A stretch of 20,186 nt of DNA, from IMG/VR virus record IMGVR_UViG_3300031232_000038, positions 1 through 20,186 of that record; one strand, given 5' to 3'. The stretch's first letter is position 1; every line of letters starts with the position of its first letter. The position numbers and the translations under genes are program-made. Below the pieces are notes generated by a model that searched no databases, had not been told where the DNA came from, and was given only the letters and a program-made list of their open reading frames with translations. The stretch comes from a virus. Of this stretch, positions 1 to 8,191 are shown one piece after another.

Positions 1-675
1 TGGACCTTCCGGTGCTGGTGCCGGACCGGCTGGTGCTGCTGGTGCCGGTTGCCCAGACATCATCGCTTCAAGCTGCTTTTCCAGATCCTCGACCTTCGTC
101 TGCGATGCTTTCAGATGCTCGTAATCCTTGGGCAGTGCTTGCAGGTATTTCTGGTGATGTTCCTCGTTCAGTCCCATCTGGGCAGCCTCACCAGACGAAA
201 ACAGTTCATTGATCCGGTCAACCATCTTCTGCCGGACGGTACTGAATGCCTCTGACATGGGCTTCGACTTGGACTCAGCCGCCAGATCCGCCAACGATTC
301 CTCGTACAGTGTCTTGGCCCATGTTGCCGACTGTTTCTTGTTGCTGATGTCGATGTCATGCAGGCGTTTCTTCTGCTCTGACATGGAACCAAGTGTCTGC
401 GCGTACTGGTGCGACACCTTACCGGCCCACTCTGGACCCAGTACACGCCCACCAGCGATGATGCCATTCGTATTCAGTCCACCCGTTTCCTTGTCAAGAT
501 ACTGCGGATTACTGAATATCTGCTTCATCTGCTGGTCCTGCTGCATCTTCTGCTGGCGTTGCTGATCGTCGAATCTGGCCTGCTTGACCTGTTGCTCGAA
601 GCCGAACGATTCCGCAGGCGACTGGATATGCGGTCGCAGCAGATTGGAAAGGGGAATATTGGTATCGAGTGCCAT
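1..675 (-). CDS. DNA-ejection/internal virion protein, partial (C-terminus beyond window)
   Basis: The frame opens with ATG at 675 and stays open for 225 codons to base 1, so the stop lies outside the window. The ATG overlaps the TAA of the preceding gp7-like gene by one base (TAATG), which indicates translational coupling. The visible part is hydrophilic and Gln-rich (FDDQQRQQKMQQDQQMKQIF, about residues 34-53). A helical region follows, containing a Leu/Glu/Lys segment near residues 185-208. The visible part ends in a Pro/Ala tract (PAPAAPAGPAPAPEGP). No enzymatic motif is visible. It directly follows the gp7-like gene, the slot occupied in P22 by gp20/gp16, the proteins ejected with the DNA. 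The ejection role is inferred from position and composition only. A scaffold-like or tail-assembly protein is an alternative. Confidence 0.6.
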   Translation of the reverse strand, partial: MALDTNIPLSNLLRPHIQSPAESFGFEQQVKQARFDDQQRQQKMQQDQQMKQIFSNPQYLDKETGGLNTNGIIAGGRVLGPEWAGKVSHQYAQTLGSMSEQKKRLHDIDISNKKQSATWAKTLYEESLADLAAESKSKPMSEAFSTVRQKMVDRINELFSSGEAAQMGLNEEHHQKYLQALPKDYEHLKASQTKVEDLEKQLEAMMSGQPAPAAPAGPAPAPEGP

Positions 676-1391
676 TAGCTGAATCCTCCAGCTCCTATCG
701 GACTACCACCTCCATAAGCTCCATACGTAGACTGCTGCTGACGCTGCAATATCTGGTTCTGCAGGTAGTTGTTGTACGCCTGCGTGCCACCGTTCAGAGC
801 ATTACCGACTGCGCCGGTATACCCTGCCGAGGTAGCCTCTCCACCCATGATCCCGTAATTGCCAGCAGCACCCGCCGCAGCAGCACCGAATCCACCCTGT
901 TGCACGGCTGCGTTCTGTCCCATGCCTGCCAGAGTATTCAGGCGCGAGAACGTATTTCCCTGATTCTGGTTGTACATGTTGTAGGCATTGGTGAACTCGT
1001 TCGAGGCCATGCCCTGTGAGAACTTCGACAGGTCTTGCAATGTCTGCGGTGCATACAGGTTGCCTCGTGCATTGGATGCCTTGTCGATGGCTTGCTGACC
1101 CTGTTGCAGGTTGAAGTTGTACGCGGGAGACGCCTGAAAATCAGCCAAGCTGAACGGCTTGACACCTGGCGCATTAGGATTGAATCCACCCGCACCGACT
1201 CCTGTATAGTCAGCCAGATTCGACATGGCCGTCTGACCAGTCTGCAGGAACGGCGCCAGATTCTTCTCAGTCTGTCCGAACTGCTGCTGACTCATTCTCT
1301 GCGCATCGGCTGCGGTATTCGCCATCCGCCGCCCTGAATCCATAGAGGATATGACGCCAACTGCGCCAACTGCTGCGGCTACCCAAGACAT
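675..1391 (-). CDS. P22 gp7-like DNA transfer/ejection protein
   Basis: This 238-aa protein has a hydrophobic Ala/Val/Gly N-terminus (residues 1-16). It then has a segment with FLQTGQTAMSNL and a conserved block SPAYNFNLQQGQQAIDKASN followed by ARGNLYAPQTLQDL. This block is typical of podoviral ejection proteins placed like P22 gp7. The C-terminus is low in complexity, with Gly/Ala-rich and Gln-rich stretches (LQNQILQRQQQS). P22 gp7 leaves the virion and helps form the conduit for DNA across the cell envelope. The gene starts at ATG 1391, overlaps the end of the cupin-like gene by 13 bases and ends in TAA overlapping the next ATG. The assignment rests on the family-like block and on gene order. 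The exact role in this phage is inferred. Confidence 0.72.
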   Translation of the reverse strand: MSWVAAAVGAVGVISSMDSGRRMANTAADAQRMSQQQFGQTEKNLAPFLQTGQTAMSNLADYTGVGAGGFNPNAPGVKPFSLADFQASPAYNFNLQQGQQAIDKASNARGNLYAPQTLQDLSKFSQGMASNEFTNAYNMYNQNQGNTFSRLNTLAGMGQNAAVQQGGFGAAAAGAAGNYGIMGGEATSAGYTGAVGNALNGGTQAYNNYLQNQILQRQQQSTYGAYGGGSPIGAGGFS

Positions 1392-1792
1392 GGCAACTCC
1401 TTCAATTTGTTTCGTGCATCAAATAGCGCGGTGCTGTCCTTCTCGACTAAATCACGCTCAATCTTGTCCAGATTCTTCTTGGCTGTCCTGTGTACCGTCA
1501 GACACACCGAGTCCTCCAGGGCCAGCACAGCTCGCTTCGTTCCAGGTTGCGACACGATCACCGAACCTGCCAGATATACGGTCTGCCCTACCTGTACCGC
1601 ACCCTTGGCCACGATGTAGAAGTGTTCTCTACGATGGACCTTACCCACGATCAGCGTTCCTGCTGCACGTGTCACGACTCGACAGTACATGCCATCTGCG
1701 AAGTAATGATCGGTCTTCAGCTCGACCTGCGGCATGGTCATCATGAGGGCTTGCAATGCCTCAACCTGTGAGCGTTCAGCGAGATCGTTCAT
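1379..1792 (-). CDS. Cupin-like small virion/tail-region protein
   Basis: This is a 137-aa protein whose start, ATG at 1792, overlaps the upstream TGA (ATGA). A longer in-frame extension lacks a coupled start and would run into the upstream gene. Residues 30-103 look like a single small beta-barrel of the cupin type. They include YCRVVTRAAGTLIVGKVHRR, then EHFYIVAKG and a PGTKRAV...VHRT strand. His53, His57 and His101 are positioned like cupin metal ligands. The C-terminus (about 104-137) is a charged helix. It sits where P22 has gp14, between the tail hub and the gp7-like gene. Cupin-fold proteins of this sort recur beside podoviral tail genes, but their function is not established. A structural, non-enzymatic role is as likely as metal binding. 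Confidence 0.62.
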   Translation of the reverse strand: MNDLAERSQVEALQALMMTMPQVELKTDHYFADGMYCRVVTRAAGTLIVGKVHRREHFYIVAKGAVQVGQTVYLAGSVIVSQPGTKRAVLALEDSVCLTVHRTAKKNLDKIERDLVEKDSTALFDARNKLKELPCLG

Positions 1793-2067
1793 ACCGTTGT
1801 CCCTGTCCCATCCTTCCAGATGAATGGATTGGTACTGGTCAGGAATATTGGCTTGTTCAGCGTCGTGTCGTAATATTGCATGCCGATGTAATAGCCCTTG
1901 ATGAGCGAGGTCGGGCGCGATGCGGTCGGTCCACTGCGCGTGATGTTGAATGTCGTCTGTTGCATGGCACGAAGCAAGGTCTGCCACTCAGGATGAACTA
2001 TACCGTTCTCATCAGTGAGCTGCTGGTAAGCAGTCGGGAGCTGGATTTTGGGGCCATTGATAGCCAT
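1789..2067 (-). CDS. Small virion-associated protein of unknown function, gp26 position
   Basis: This is a 92-aa protein. I chose ATG 2067 because it overlaps the gp10-like stop (TGATG) and has GGATGG eight bases upstream. An ATG at 2079 would add four residues (MVIL) with a poorer ribosome site. The sequence has an N-terminal GPKIQLPTAYQQ segment, a helix (HPEWQTLLRAMQQ) and a C-terminal beta-rich motif (GMQYYDTTLNKPIF ... WKDGTGTTV). A comparable YDTTLxKPI...W..GT ending recurs in phage tail, neck and fibre-associated proteins. P22 carries the much longer tail needle gp26 in this slot. This protein is too short to be a needle of that kind, so position alone does not give it that role. Confidence 0.62.
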   Translation of the reverse strand: MAINGPKIQLPTAYQQLTDENGIVHPEWQTLLRAMQQTTFNITRSGPTASRPTSLIKGYYIGMQYYDTTLNKPIFLTSTNPFIWKDGTGTTV

Positions 2068-3512
2068 CAGAATGACCATCCCGTCAGATCAGCCGTGGCA
2101 CCTGTCACGACTCGATGAATCGGGTCAGTAATGCGCAGCTTCAGCACCCAGTCCCGCGCAGCACCCAGACTGCGCCAGATACAGCGCGTGGTGTAGTTTC
2201 CAATCGGCCCCATGCTGGAGAATCCGACCGAGTAGAACGACTGTCCACCGTCCTTGCTGACCTGCAAATCCATGACAGGATTTACGCCCTGCCCGGTTGC
2301 GGTTCCTGATCCACTCTCGATATCAATCTGGATCTGATTGATACCGATGTACTTGTCATCGTTCCAGATATGCTTTGACCATACTTCCATGCCGAATGTG
2401 TTACCCGTGTCATCGTATGCGTTCGGGTCAAGCTCGTAGATGGTCCCGGTTGAGTAATCAGACAGCAGGAACATGCCCTGGAATGCCGAGAACTTCTGAC
2501 CCAGGAACCTCCCGCCATTCGTGTCCTGCCATTCAGACCATATATTGGTCAGTCCGTCATATGCCCATGTGTCAGTGCCGTCCACGTTCAGTAAGTAGAT
2601 GGGATGTCCGCCGATCATGAAGGCGCACCCGACCGCCTGCCCGACATCACTGGTCGCGTACTGGCTAAATATCTTGTCCATGTCAGAGTCGGACAGCTTG
2701 CGCAGTGCAAAGCCTTGCAGTCGTGATACGTTGACCGCGCCCATCTTGTTCTTGAACAGTCCGACTATTGAGTTGTCGAACTTGGACAGACTGAATGCTG
2801 ATGCAAGCCCGAACTCGGCTGACGATCCAGGAATCTGTCCATACGGCAGATCAGGCGTGCCATTGTCCTGCCAGAATTCCGAGGTATTGCCGCCGAACAC
2901 GTTCAGCACCGAGTGATCAGCCATGACTGCCTGCAACGAGTCCGCAGCACTCTGGGCAAACGCGATCTGCACGGCAGGCCACACGGCAGGGTCAACGCTT
3001 GGCGTGATCTGCGATAGCTGGAACTGCCTAGACGATCCCGCGTTGACTATAAAGTAGTTGTCCTGCCAAGTGACCGTCTTGGGAGATGTGGTGAAATTCC
3101 CATCCGTGATCTTGGTCAACGCACCTGGAGTCTGCATGTTGTACCAGTACCCGGCCGAGCCATCGACCAGTACCAGATACTTGCCATCATCAGCCATGCT
3201 CACATCGCCTGATGTCGTGGCAATCGTGCCAATGGTGGACACTGACCCTGCGTTGTTGATGCTGTACAGGGTCGCGTTGTGAACCGTGAAATTAAGTGGC
3301 GTTGACAGCGTATTAACCGCCCACATTCCACGAGATGGATTAGAGCCTAGCACTGTAGCCGATACGAATTGTGTAAGACCGGACCTCGCCACCAGTGCAA
3401 AAGCAGTCTTGTCCTGTTCCTGCCTGACTTCGACGAAGCAATTGATCCGCTTCTGCGCCGTGATAGCGGGCGAAGTGGATTTAGTTCCGACGCCGAACAG
3501 TTGAACCTTCAT
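2067..3512 (-). CDS. P22 gp10-like packaged-DNA stabilisation / tail hub protein
   Basis: This 481-aa protein is close to P22 gp10 (about 470 aa). It begins with the family-type opening (FGVGTKSTSPAITAQKRINC), in which a virion protein is anchored to the adaptor below the portal. It continues with beta-strand-rich repeats resembling a propeller, such as SMADDGKYLVLVDG, VTWQDNYFIVNAG and GGNTSEFWQDNGTPDLPYG. Near residue 300 it has GHPIYLLNVDGTDTWAYDG. In P22, gp10 hexamers extend the neck, bind the tailspike and help retain packaged DNA. Start ATG 3512 overlaps the adaptor stop (ATGA). Its place directly after the gp4-like gene matches P22 order. Family assignment is confident. Confidence 0.88.
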   Translation of the reverse strand: MKVQLFGVGTKSTSPAITAQKRINCFVEVRQEQDKTAFALVARSGLTQFVSATVLGSNPSRGMWAVNTLSTPLNFTVHNATLYSINNAGSVSTIGTIATTSGDVSMADDGKYLVLVDGSAGYWYNMQTPGALTKITDGNFTTSPKTVTWQDNYFIVNAGSSRQFQLSQITPSVDPAVWPAVQIAFAQSAADSLQAVMADHSVLNVFGGNTSEFWQDNGTPDLPYGQIPGSSAEFGLASAFSLSKFDNSIVGLFKNKMGAVNVSRLQGFALRKLSDSDMDKIFSQYATSDVGQAVGCAFMIGGHPIYLLNVDGTDTWAYDGLTNIWSEWQDTNGGRFLGQKFSAFQGMFLLSDYSTGTIYELDPNAYDDTGNTFGMEVWSKHIWNDDKYIGINQIQIDIESGSGTATGQGVNPVMDLQVSKDGGQSFYSVGFSSMGPIGNYTTRCIWRSLGAARDWVLKLRITDPIHRVVTGATADLTGWSF

Positions 3513-4240
3513 CCTCGTGGGCTAGAATCTGAATAAATGTTATATGTCGCGTTCGACTTGGAAATGATGGACGAGTCAAACTCCGCCACGACTTCCTTGA
3601 TATTCGCACGCTTGATATTGCCCTTGGCCTCTGCTGCGTTGGCTCGCAACTGGGCCAGACCATCACCCACCAGCAAGCACGGGAAGCCTGCCGACATCAT
3701 ATCCAGTGCCAGATTCAGCACAAAGGCGCGCTCATAGCCGACCGGCAGTGACAGAGATTGGGTCAGGCTGGTGAAATCCACCTGATCCGTCGTGCTGTTG
3801 AAATACACCACGTAATTGACCAGCGGAATCGGGAAGATATTGATGACCCCCAGCGGGTACTGTGAGTCATAGAACAGCGTGTCCGGGATCTGGCTGGTGA
3901 TGGTCTTCAGCCCGATCTTGTCCCACTGATCCTGATTGAATATCTGCATGGGATAGTCATTGCTGTTGTTATCCCGGATATACGCAGAGATCACGTCATA
4001 GGGACGCGTGCTGTTGATGTTGCCACCTGTCCCGATGGTGTACTGCTGCTGTCCAGCCACCATCGGGAAGCTCCGTTGCAGCTCAACATACGACATCAGG
4101 GCCTCATTCGACCATGAATCAAGCAGGGCGTTGAAACACACCAGACTGTCATTGGCATCCGCCGCAGACAGGACTTCAGTGCGTCCAAGGTAGCCCAGCG
4201 CCTTGGCTGAACGGGTCAAGATGTCGGATGCTGTGGTCAT
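3509..4240 (-). CDS. Head-to-tail adaptor, P22 gp4-like tail accessory factor
   Basis: This is a 243-aa protein with an N-terminal helical bundle typical of head-tail connectors (MTTASDILTRSAKALGYLG, then DANDSLVCFNALLDSWSNE). A beta-rich middle follows (PMVAGQQQYTIGTGG ... PYDVISAYIRD), and then a C-terminal helical region (ERAFVLNLALDMMSAGF ... AQLRANAAEAKGNIKRANI). It is longer than P22 gp4 (166 aa) and also resembles tubular adaptor proteins of other podoviruses. Such proteins form a dodecameric ring under the portal and dock the tail hub. ATG 4240 abuts the glycosyltransferase stop with no gap. An AAAGGCGG ribosome site lies inside the end of that gene. The stop overlaps the gp10-like start. 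Confidence 0.8.
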   Translation of the reverse strand: MTTASDILTRSAKALGYLGRTEVLSAADANDSLVCFNALLDSWSNEALMSYVELQRSFPMVAGQQQYTIGTGGNINSTRPYDVISAYIRDNNSNDYPMQIFNQDQWDKIGLKTITSQIPDTLFYDSQYPLGVINIFPIPLVNYVVYFNSTTDQVDFTSLTQSLSLPVGYERAFVLNLALDMMSAGFPCLLVGDGLAQLRANAAEAKGNIKRANIKEVVAEFDSSIISKSNATYNIYSDSSPRG

Positions 4241-6445
4241 TTATGCCGCCTTTGCCGCTTCCGCAGCCTTGTTTTCTGCCGATGCTCTCACCATGAACTG
4301 GTGATAGTTGCCCTGCCATCCCTTCACACCGTAGTGTCCAAAGGTGGCATTCGGGTAAATCCAGCCCTCTACACCAATTGCAGCCATGCGCCGGCCGAAC
4401 ACGCGATCCTCGCCCCAGCGCAGGGATAGACCTTCCTCGTTCAGTTCGCGCTGACAGGTGAAGAATTCGATGTACTTGCGATCAGGATAGGACGGGTCGG
4501 CGCCCATGTCGTGGTACACATAGTCCGGGTACGCATCGCGGTAGGCTTCCAGAGCCTGGCGCTTGATCCTGATGAATCCTCCGGCCAGATACGCAGCCTT
4601 GATCAGTGCTGAACCGTCCTGCAGGATGCGCCCGACTGGATGCTGGCGCCCGTCCTGCGTCTCCAGTACCGGCCTGGCTGTGTACACCTCCCACTGGTTC
4701 TTTTGCGGGTAGCTGCCCATCACAATCGGTTCCGGCAGCATCAGGAAGTCCACCACTGAGCGCGGCTCCCACTGCATGTCCGAGTCGATCATGAACAGGT
4801 CAGTCGCGTCCGGGTCTTCCAGGAACCGGCAGAACAGGGTGTTTTTCGCCCGATCCACGTAGCTATCACCAGACAGCTCCCAGAACTCGTGTTCGATACC
4901 CATGCGGGTCAGTTGCTGGATGGTCCCGCACAGGGATGCGATATACGGACTGAAGCCGCGCATCTCATAGAACGGTGTCATGATGATCACCTTCATGCGG
5001 GGCTGGTAGTACGGGAGCCGCGCATCGTGATATCGTTGCTTCAGCTTCCGTCCCTCTTCGACCGAAAGCAGGGACTTGTTTCCGTCGTGAATCCGCGTGT
5101 GGGTCAGATTCTCCTCGATAACCTTGATGTTCTCGCGCTGCAACAGGCGCAGATACATCTCGTAATCAGTCAGCACACCATGTGAGGCTTCCCAGCCGCC
5201 CACGTCCAGCAACACCTGCCTGCGGTACATGCCCACGCCGAAATACTGGTTTCCGTAGTAGAGCTGCTGCAGCCATACCTCGCGTGGCTTGTTGCTGGCC
5301 TTCAGGATGTGCTTGAACGGGTGATCCGCCTCGAACGGCTTGCCCTCTGCATCAATGAAGTCTGTCTGCGTGGCCACGAATTCCAGCCATGGATCATTCT
5401 TGAACTCGGCAAGCATCTTCTCAATGGCGTTCGGCTCCAGCACGTCATCAGCTGCCAGACTCACATAGAAATCACCTGTGCCAGTCGCAGCCATCTGGTT
5501 GATGGCCGCCACTGTGCCTCGGTTCTCGTCGAACTTGAGATACTTGATGCGCGGATCCGCAAAGGTCTGAATGACAGCCTCTGTCCCGTCCGTGCTGGCA
5601 TCGTTCAGCACCAGTATTTCCAGATCCTGATAGGTCTGGCTGATCACACTCGAGATGGCGCTGGCCACGAACTTGTCCATGTTGTAGACCGGAATCCCCA
5701 CCGTGACCTTCCCTGACGTGGGCGGGAAGTCCAGGCTGTGCAGGGTCCGCACATAGGCCATGTCTGACTGGAATTTCTCTGCCTGTCCCTCGTGAGGAGC
5801 GGTCAGTCGCGTATCTGGCTGGTCTGCATCGGCCCAGCGATACGGCAACACCACGCCATCATGCTTCTTGAAGAACCTTACAAACCATTCAAGGTCAGAC
5901 GGACCGAAGATGGCAGGGTCAAATCCGCCAATGTCCATGTAGGCGGTACGGCGCATGAGCATGGAGGCTCCGCCGATTGGAATGTTTTCGAGGTTGAGTA
6001 GTGTCCTGATCCAAGCTTCACGTGACCGGTTGTGAGCGCGGTACGCAAACTGCTGCCACGTCGGGACTGCGCCCCAGCCTTCCGCTTGTTTGCCAGGTAT
6101 GCCCCATACGCAGTCGATATTCGGATGCGAGTCGAGATATGAGACTTGATCTTCGAACTTACCCGGCTCGATCCACTCGTCAGCCGAGAGCGGTTGCAAA
6201 TATTCCCCTGCTGCGTTCTCAAGCGCCCAGTTAAGACCATGTGGAATCCCCTTGTTCTGTTCAAAGCGATGTAATTTGATGCGCGGATCATTGAACTCCG
6301 CGACCACTGCGGCGATATCTTCGGTGGAGCCGTCATCAACCAGCACGAGTTCCCAATCCTCGAAGGTCTGCGCACGCACGCTACCGATCATCCGCTTGAG
6401 ATAGTCGGTCTGGTTCAGAACTGAGGTACAGACGGAAATTTTCAC
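4241..6445 (-). CDS. Three-domain glycosyltransferase (two GT2 domains plus a third GT-A-like domain)
   Basis: This is a 734-aa protein starting at GTG 6445, which overlaps the GroES-like stop (GTGA). GGAG lies about 11 bases upstream. Domain 1 (about 1-235) is GT2-like, with SVLNQTDYLKRMIGSV, LVDDGST at 35-41 and ADEW at 88-91 where a DxD-type motif is expected. Domain 2 (about 246-470) is a second GT2 domain with TVGIPVYN, NDASTDGT at 281-288, AADD at 331-334 and TDYEM as a possible catalytic acid region. Domain 3 (about 484-715) has MTPFYE, an IDSDM motif at 553-557 and WGEDRVFGRR at 677-686. The C-terminus is Ala/Lys-rich. No membrane segment is visible, so it should act in the cytoplasm. 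Glycosyl donor and acceptor are unknown. Its location inside the virion operon suggests a virion protein, but modification of a host surface glycan is possible. Confidence 0.85.
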   Translation of the reverse strand: MKISVCTSVLNQTDYLKRMIGSVRAQTFEDWELVLVDDGSTEDIAAVVAEFNDPRIKLHRFEQNKGIPHGLNWALENAAGEYLQPLSADEWIEPGKFEDQVSYLDSHPNIDCVWGIPGKQAEGWGAVPTWQQFAYRAHNRSREAWIRTLLNLENIPIGGASMLMRRTAYMDIGGFDPAIFGPSDLEWFVRFFKKHDGVVLPYRWADADQPDTRLTAPHEGQAEKFQSDMAYVRTLHSLDFPPTSGKVTVGIPVYNMDKFVASAISSVISQTYQDLEILVLNDASTDGTEAVIQTFADPRIKYLKFDENRGTVAAINQMAATGTGDFYVSLAADDVLEPNAIEKMLAEFKNDPWLEFVATQTDFIDAEGKPFEADHPFKHILKASNKPREVWLQQLYYGNQYFGVGMYRRQVLLDVGGWEASHGVLTDYEMYLRLLQRENIKVIEENLTHTRIHDGNKSLLSVEEGRKLKQRYHDARLPYYQPRMKVIIMTPFYEMRGFSPYIASLCGTIQQLTRMGIEHEFWELSGDSYVDRAKNTLFCRFLEDPDATDLFMIDSDMQWEPRSVVDFLMLPEPIVMGSYPQKNQWEVYTARPVLETQDGRQHPVGRILQDGSALIKAAYLAGGFIRIKRQALEAYRDAYPDYVYHDMGADPSYPDRKYIEFFTCQRELNEEGLSLRWGEDRVFGRRMAAIGVEGWIYPNATFGHYGVKGWQGNYHQFMVRASAENKAAEAAKAA

Positions 6446-6747
6446 TGTTCAATAACTCCTATCAGGGACCCTTCCCGCAACACGACAAACTCTTCGCCGT
6501 TGATGTTGGTGATCTGGTGTCCGTTGGTTGAAAATAACACCTTGTCCCCCACCTTCACGGCAGGGGGCGCAGTGTGCTGGGTCTTGCAGGTCTTGCAGCC
6601 GTAAGTCTTGCCGTTACCCACCGCGGTCACGACTCCGATGTCCTCGCGGAAATCAGGGTCGTAGACCAGATGGATACCGCCATCCGACACCTCTTGAGGT
6701 GCCGAACGGCGGATGACAACGACATCGCCCAGAGGGGAGATGTTCAT
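6442..6747 (-). CDS. Phage-encoded GroES-type co-chaperonin
   Basis: This is a 101-aa protein with the Cpn10 layout: MNISPLGDVVVIRR, a glycine-containing mobile-loop region with GGIHL (residues 23-27, matching the GGIVL that docks on GroEL), GVVTAVGNG, VKVGDKVLF, and a closing block EEFVVLREGSLIGVIE. An insert carrying CKTC (Cys51 and Cys54) extends the region corresponding to the roof hairpin. It should cap the host GroEL ring and allow folding of a phage protein, as T4 gp31 does for its coat protein. It starts at ATG 6747 (ATGA overlap) and ends in the GTGA overlap with the glycosyltransferase gene. It lies just after the coat gene, so the coat protein is the obvious candidate substrate, by inference. 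Confidence 0.88.
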   Translation of the reverse strand: MNISPLGDVVVIRRSAPQEVSDGGIHLVYDPDFREDIGVVTAVGNGKTYGCKTCKTQHTAPPAVKVGDKVLFSTNGHQITNINGEEFVVLREGSLIGVIEQ

Positions 6748-6977
6748 CCTGCGACAGACGTGCAGGTAATGAGTCCCAGCTGCCCGAGGAACATTGCCAT
6801 GGAGCTGGCAAGCGCACCGGATGACTGCGACAGGGTTGCGAAGTTGGTGCCCGACTTGGCTACAGCAGGCGAGACACCATAGAAACCGATCAGGTCAGTT
6901 GCAGACTGACCGAATACGGTTCCGAGTGAGTTACCGTCAGAAATCTGACGGACTGCGTTACTGGACGAGAGCGGCAT
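6744..6977 (-). CDS. Small capsid-associated protein, unknown function
   Basis: This is a 77-aa protein with ATG at 6977, two bases after the coat stop. Its GGAGG ribosome site is encoded in the last coat codons, so its translation should be tied to coat synthesis. The sequence contains ISDGNSLGTVFGQSATDLIG followed by FYGV. The SDGN.xGT.xGQS.TD.xGFYG pattern recurs in small phage head or fibre-associated proteins. The C-terminal part (about 40-77) is Ala/Ser-rich and helical or moderately hydrophobic (MAMFLGQLGLI). It may be a decoration or minor head protein. Function is not established. The stop overlaps the GroES-like ATG. Confidence 0.68.
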   Translation of the reverse strand: MPLSSSNAVRQISDGNSLGTVFGQSATDLIGFYGVSPAVAKSGTNFATLSQSSGALASSMAMFLGQLGLITCTSVAG

Positions 6978-6979
6978 GA

Positions 6980-8176
6980 TTAACCTCCTAACCTTACGCC
7001 AAGTTCATCGTAGTACACGGTCGAGCCGTACAGGATGTCAATACGAGTCGGGAAGACATCGTTATTGATATCGTACGCACGGATCACCCGCATGCTGATA
7101 TTGCGGTACGTCTCGCGGGCCGCGAAGTCCACACCCTGCGGAATCTCCATCGGGACCATGACCAGACCAATCGCATCACGCGTGAATGCAGCGTTGTGAG
7201 GCGTTGCGATCTGCGCCGAGGTCGTACCCGTCAGGAACGTGACACCCGCACCAGTCGAGGCCGGGCCGGTCACGTTCTGGTACGGACCAGAGGTGACGAT
7301 GGCCGGGCTGAACGTTGCGGTCCAGGTGGATGACGTGGGCGTAGTGCTGGCAGTGATCACGAAGTTCTTCAGGACGCCGGTTGACTGACGAGACTGAGGA
7401 TTGACGTTGAACACACCGGCCACTGTGAACACTTCGCCTGCCTGGATGGTTTCCGTCGCCGTGCCACCAAAGAAACCGATGGACGTGCCGGAACCTGCCG
7501 CGGTCGTGACGACCATGGCGACCGACGTGTTGTGCTGCGCCGATGCCTGTTGCTGGATGTTCTGGTCCATGTAAATCTCGTAATTGCCGAGAGTCGCAAG
7601 GTAACCCTTGACCAGTGCATCCTTGGCGGTCGGCATCACGAACGAACCGACCTGACCGGCAGCCATCGACCAGTACGCATTCGGGTTCAGGACCAGAGTG
7701 CGATTGTCCTGCGGGGCCGCGTTGTCATCCATCCGACGTCCGACCAGCTGTACCGAGGATGAGAAGGCAGACGGCGTGACACCCGGCGTGCCCACGTAGT
7801 TGCTGAAACTGAACACGTTGGTCAGCACGTCGAAGTCGATCTGGTTCGCCAGCGAAGCCATCGAGGGCTTGAGGTAGCGTTCCGAGAACTCCTCGACGGT
7901 CAGCGTCAGGTCTTGCGACGTGAACTGGAAGTCAACGTGTTTCTGGTTGTTGATCGTGATCGTGACAGACGGCTCAGCGATGTTCTGCACCTGCAGGCCA
8001 GCACCACTCGCCACCGTGAACCGGTTCGGCTTGCGGATCGTGAGCTGGTTGCCGATCTTCACGAACTGATTTTCGAATTTGCGGTTAACCCTGTTGGCCG
8101 CAACTAAGTTGTTTTCGAGTATGACCAAGCTTTCCTTGGTGATCACACTCGGGGTTAGCAATACCTGGGAGGACAT
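6980..8176 (-). CDS. Major capsid (coat) protein, P22 gp5 family
   Basis: This is a 398-aa protein of the P22 coat family (HK97 fold). Family-type features are the N-arm ESLVILENNLVAANRVN, the strand IGNQLTIRKPNRFTV, and SVTITINNQKHVDFQFTSQD followed by EEFSERYLKPSM. The last approximately 80 residues contain RDAIGLVMVPMEIP, RVIRAYDINND and RIDILYGSTVYYDELGVR. The middle (about 225-310) is Thr/Ser/Gly-rich and beta-strand rich, as expected for the inserted I-domain region. P22 coat is 430 aa. CAGGAG lies eight bases before ATG 8176, a good site for a highly expressed protein. It follows the scaffold gene, as in P22. Confidence 0.92.
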   Translation of the reverse strand: MSSQVLLTPSVITKESLVILENNLVAANRVNRKFENQFVKIGNQLTIRKPNRFTVASGAGLQVQNIAEPSVTITINNQKHVDFQFTSQDLTLTVEEFSERYLKPSMASLANQIDFDVLTNVFSFSNYVGTPGVTPSAFSSSVQLVGRRMDDNAAPQDNRTLVLNPNAYWSMAAGQVGSFVMPTAKDALVKGYLATLGNYEIYMDQNIQQQASAQHNTSVAMVVTTAAGSGTSIGFFGGTATETIQAGEVFTVAGVFNVNPQSRQSTGVLKNFVITASTTPTSSTWTATFSPAIVTSGPYQNVTGPASTGAGVTFLTGTTSAQIATPHNAAFTRDAIGLVMVPMEIPQGVDFAARETYRNISMRVIRAYDINNDVFPTRIDILYGSTVYYDELGVRLGG

Positions 8177-8191
8177 TATCTAAACTCCTGT

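Noticed and set aside
5309-5716. A 135-codon + strand frame inside the glycosyltransferase gene
   Set aside because: It is opposite a continuous three-domain coding frame and has no ribosome site or recognisable motif.
6977-6980. Programmed frameshift joining coat to the 77-aa protein
   Set aside because: The small gene has its own ATG and a GGAGG site just before the coat stop. No slippery sequence was seen at the junction.
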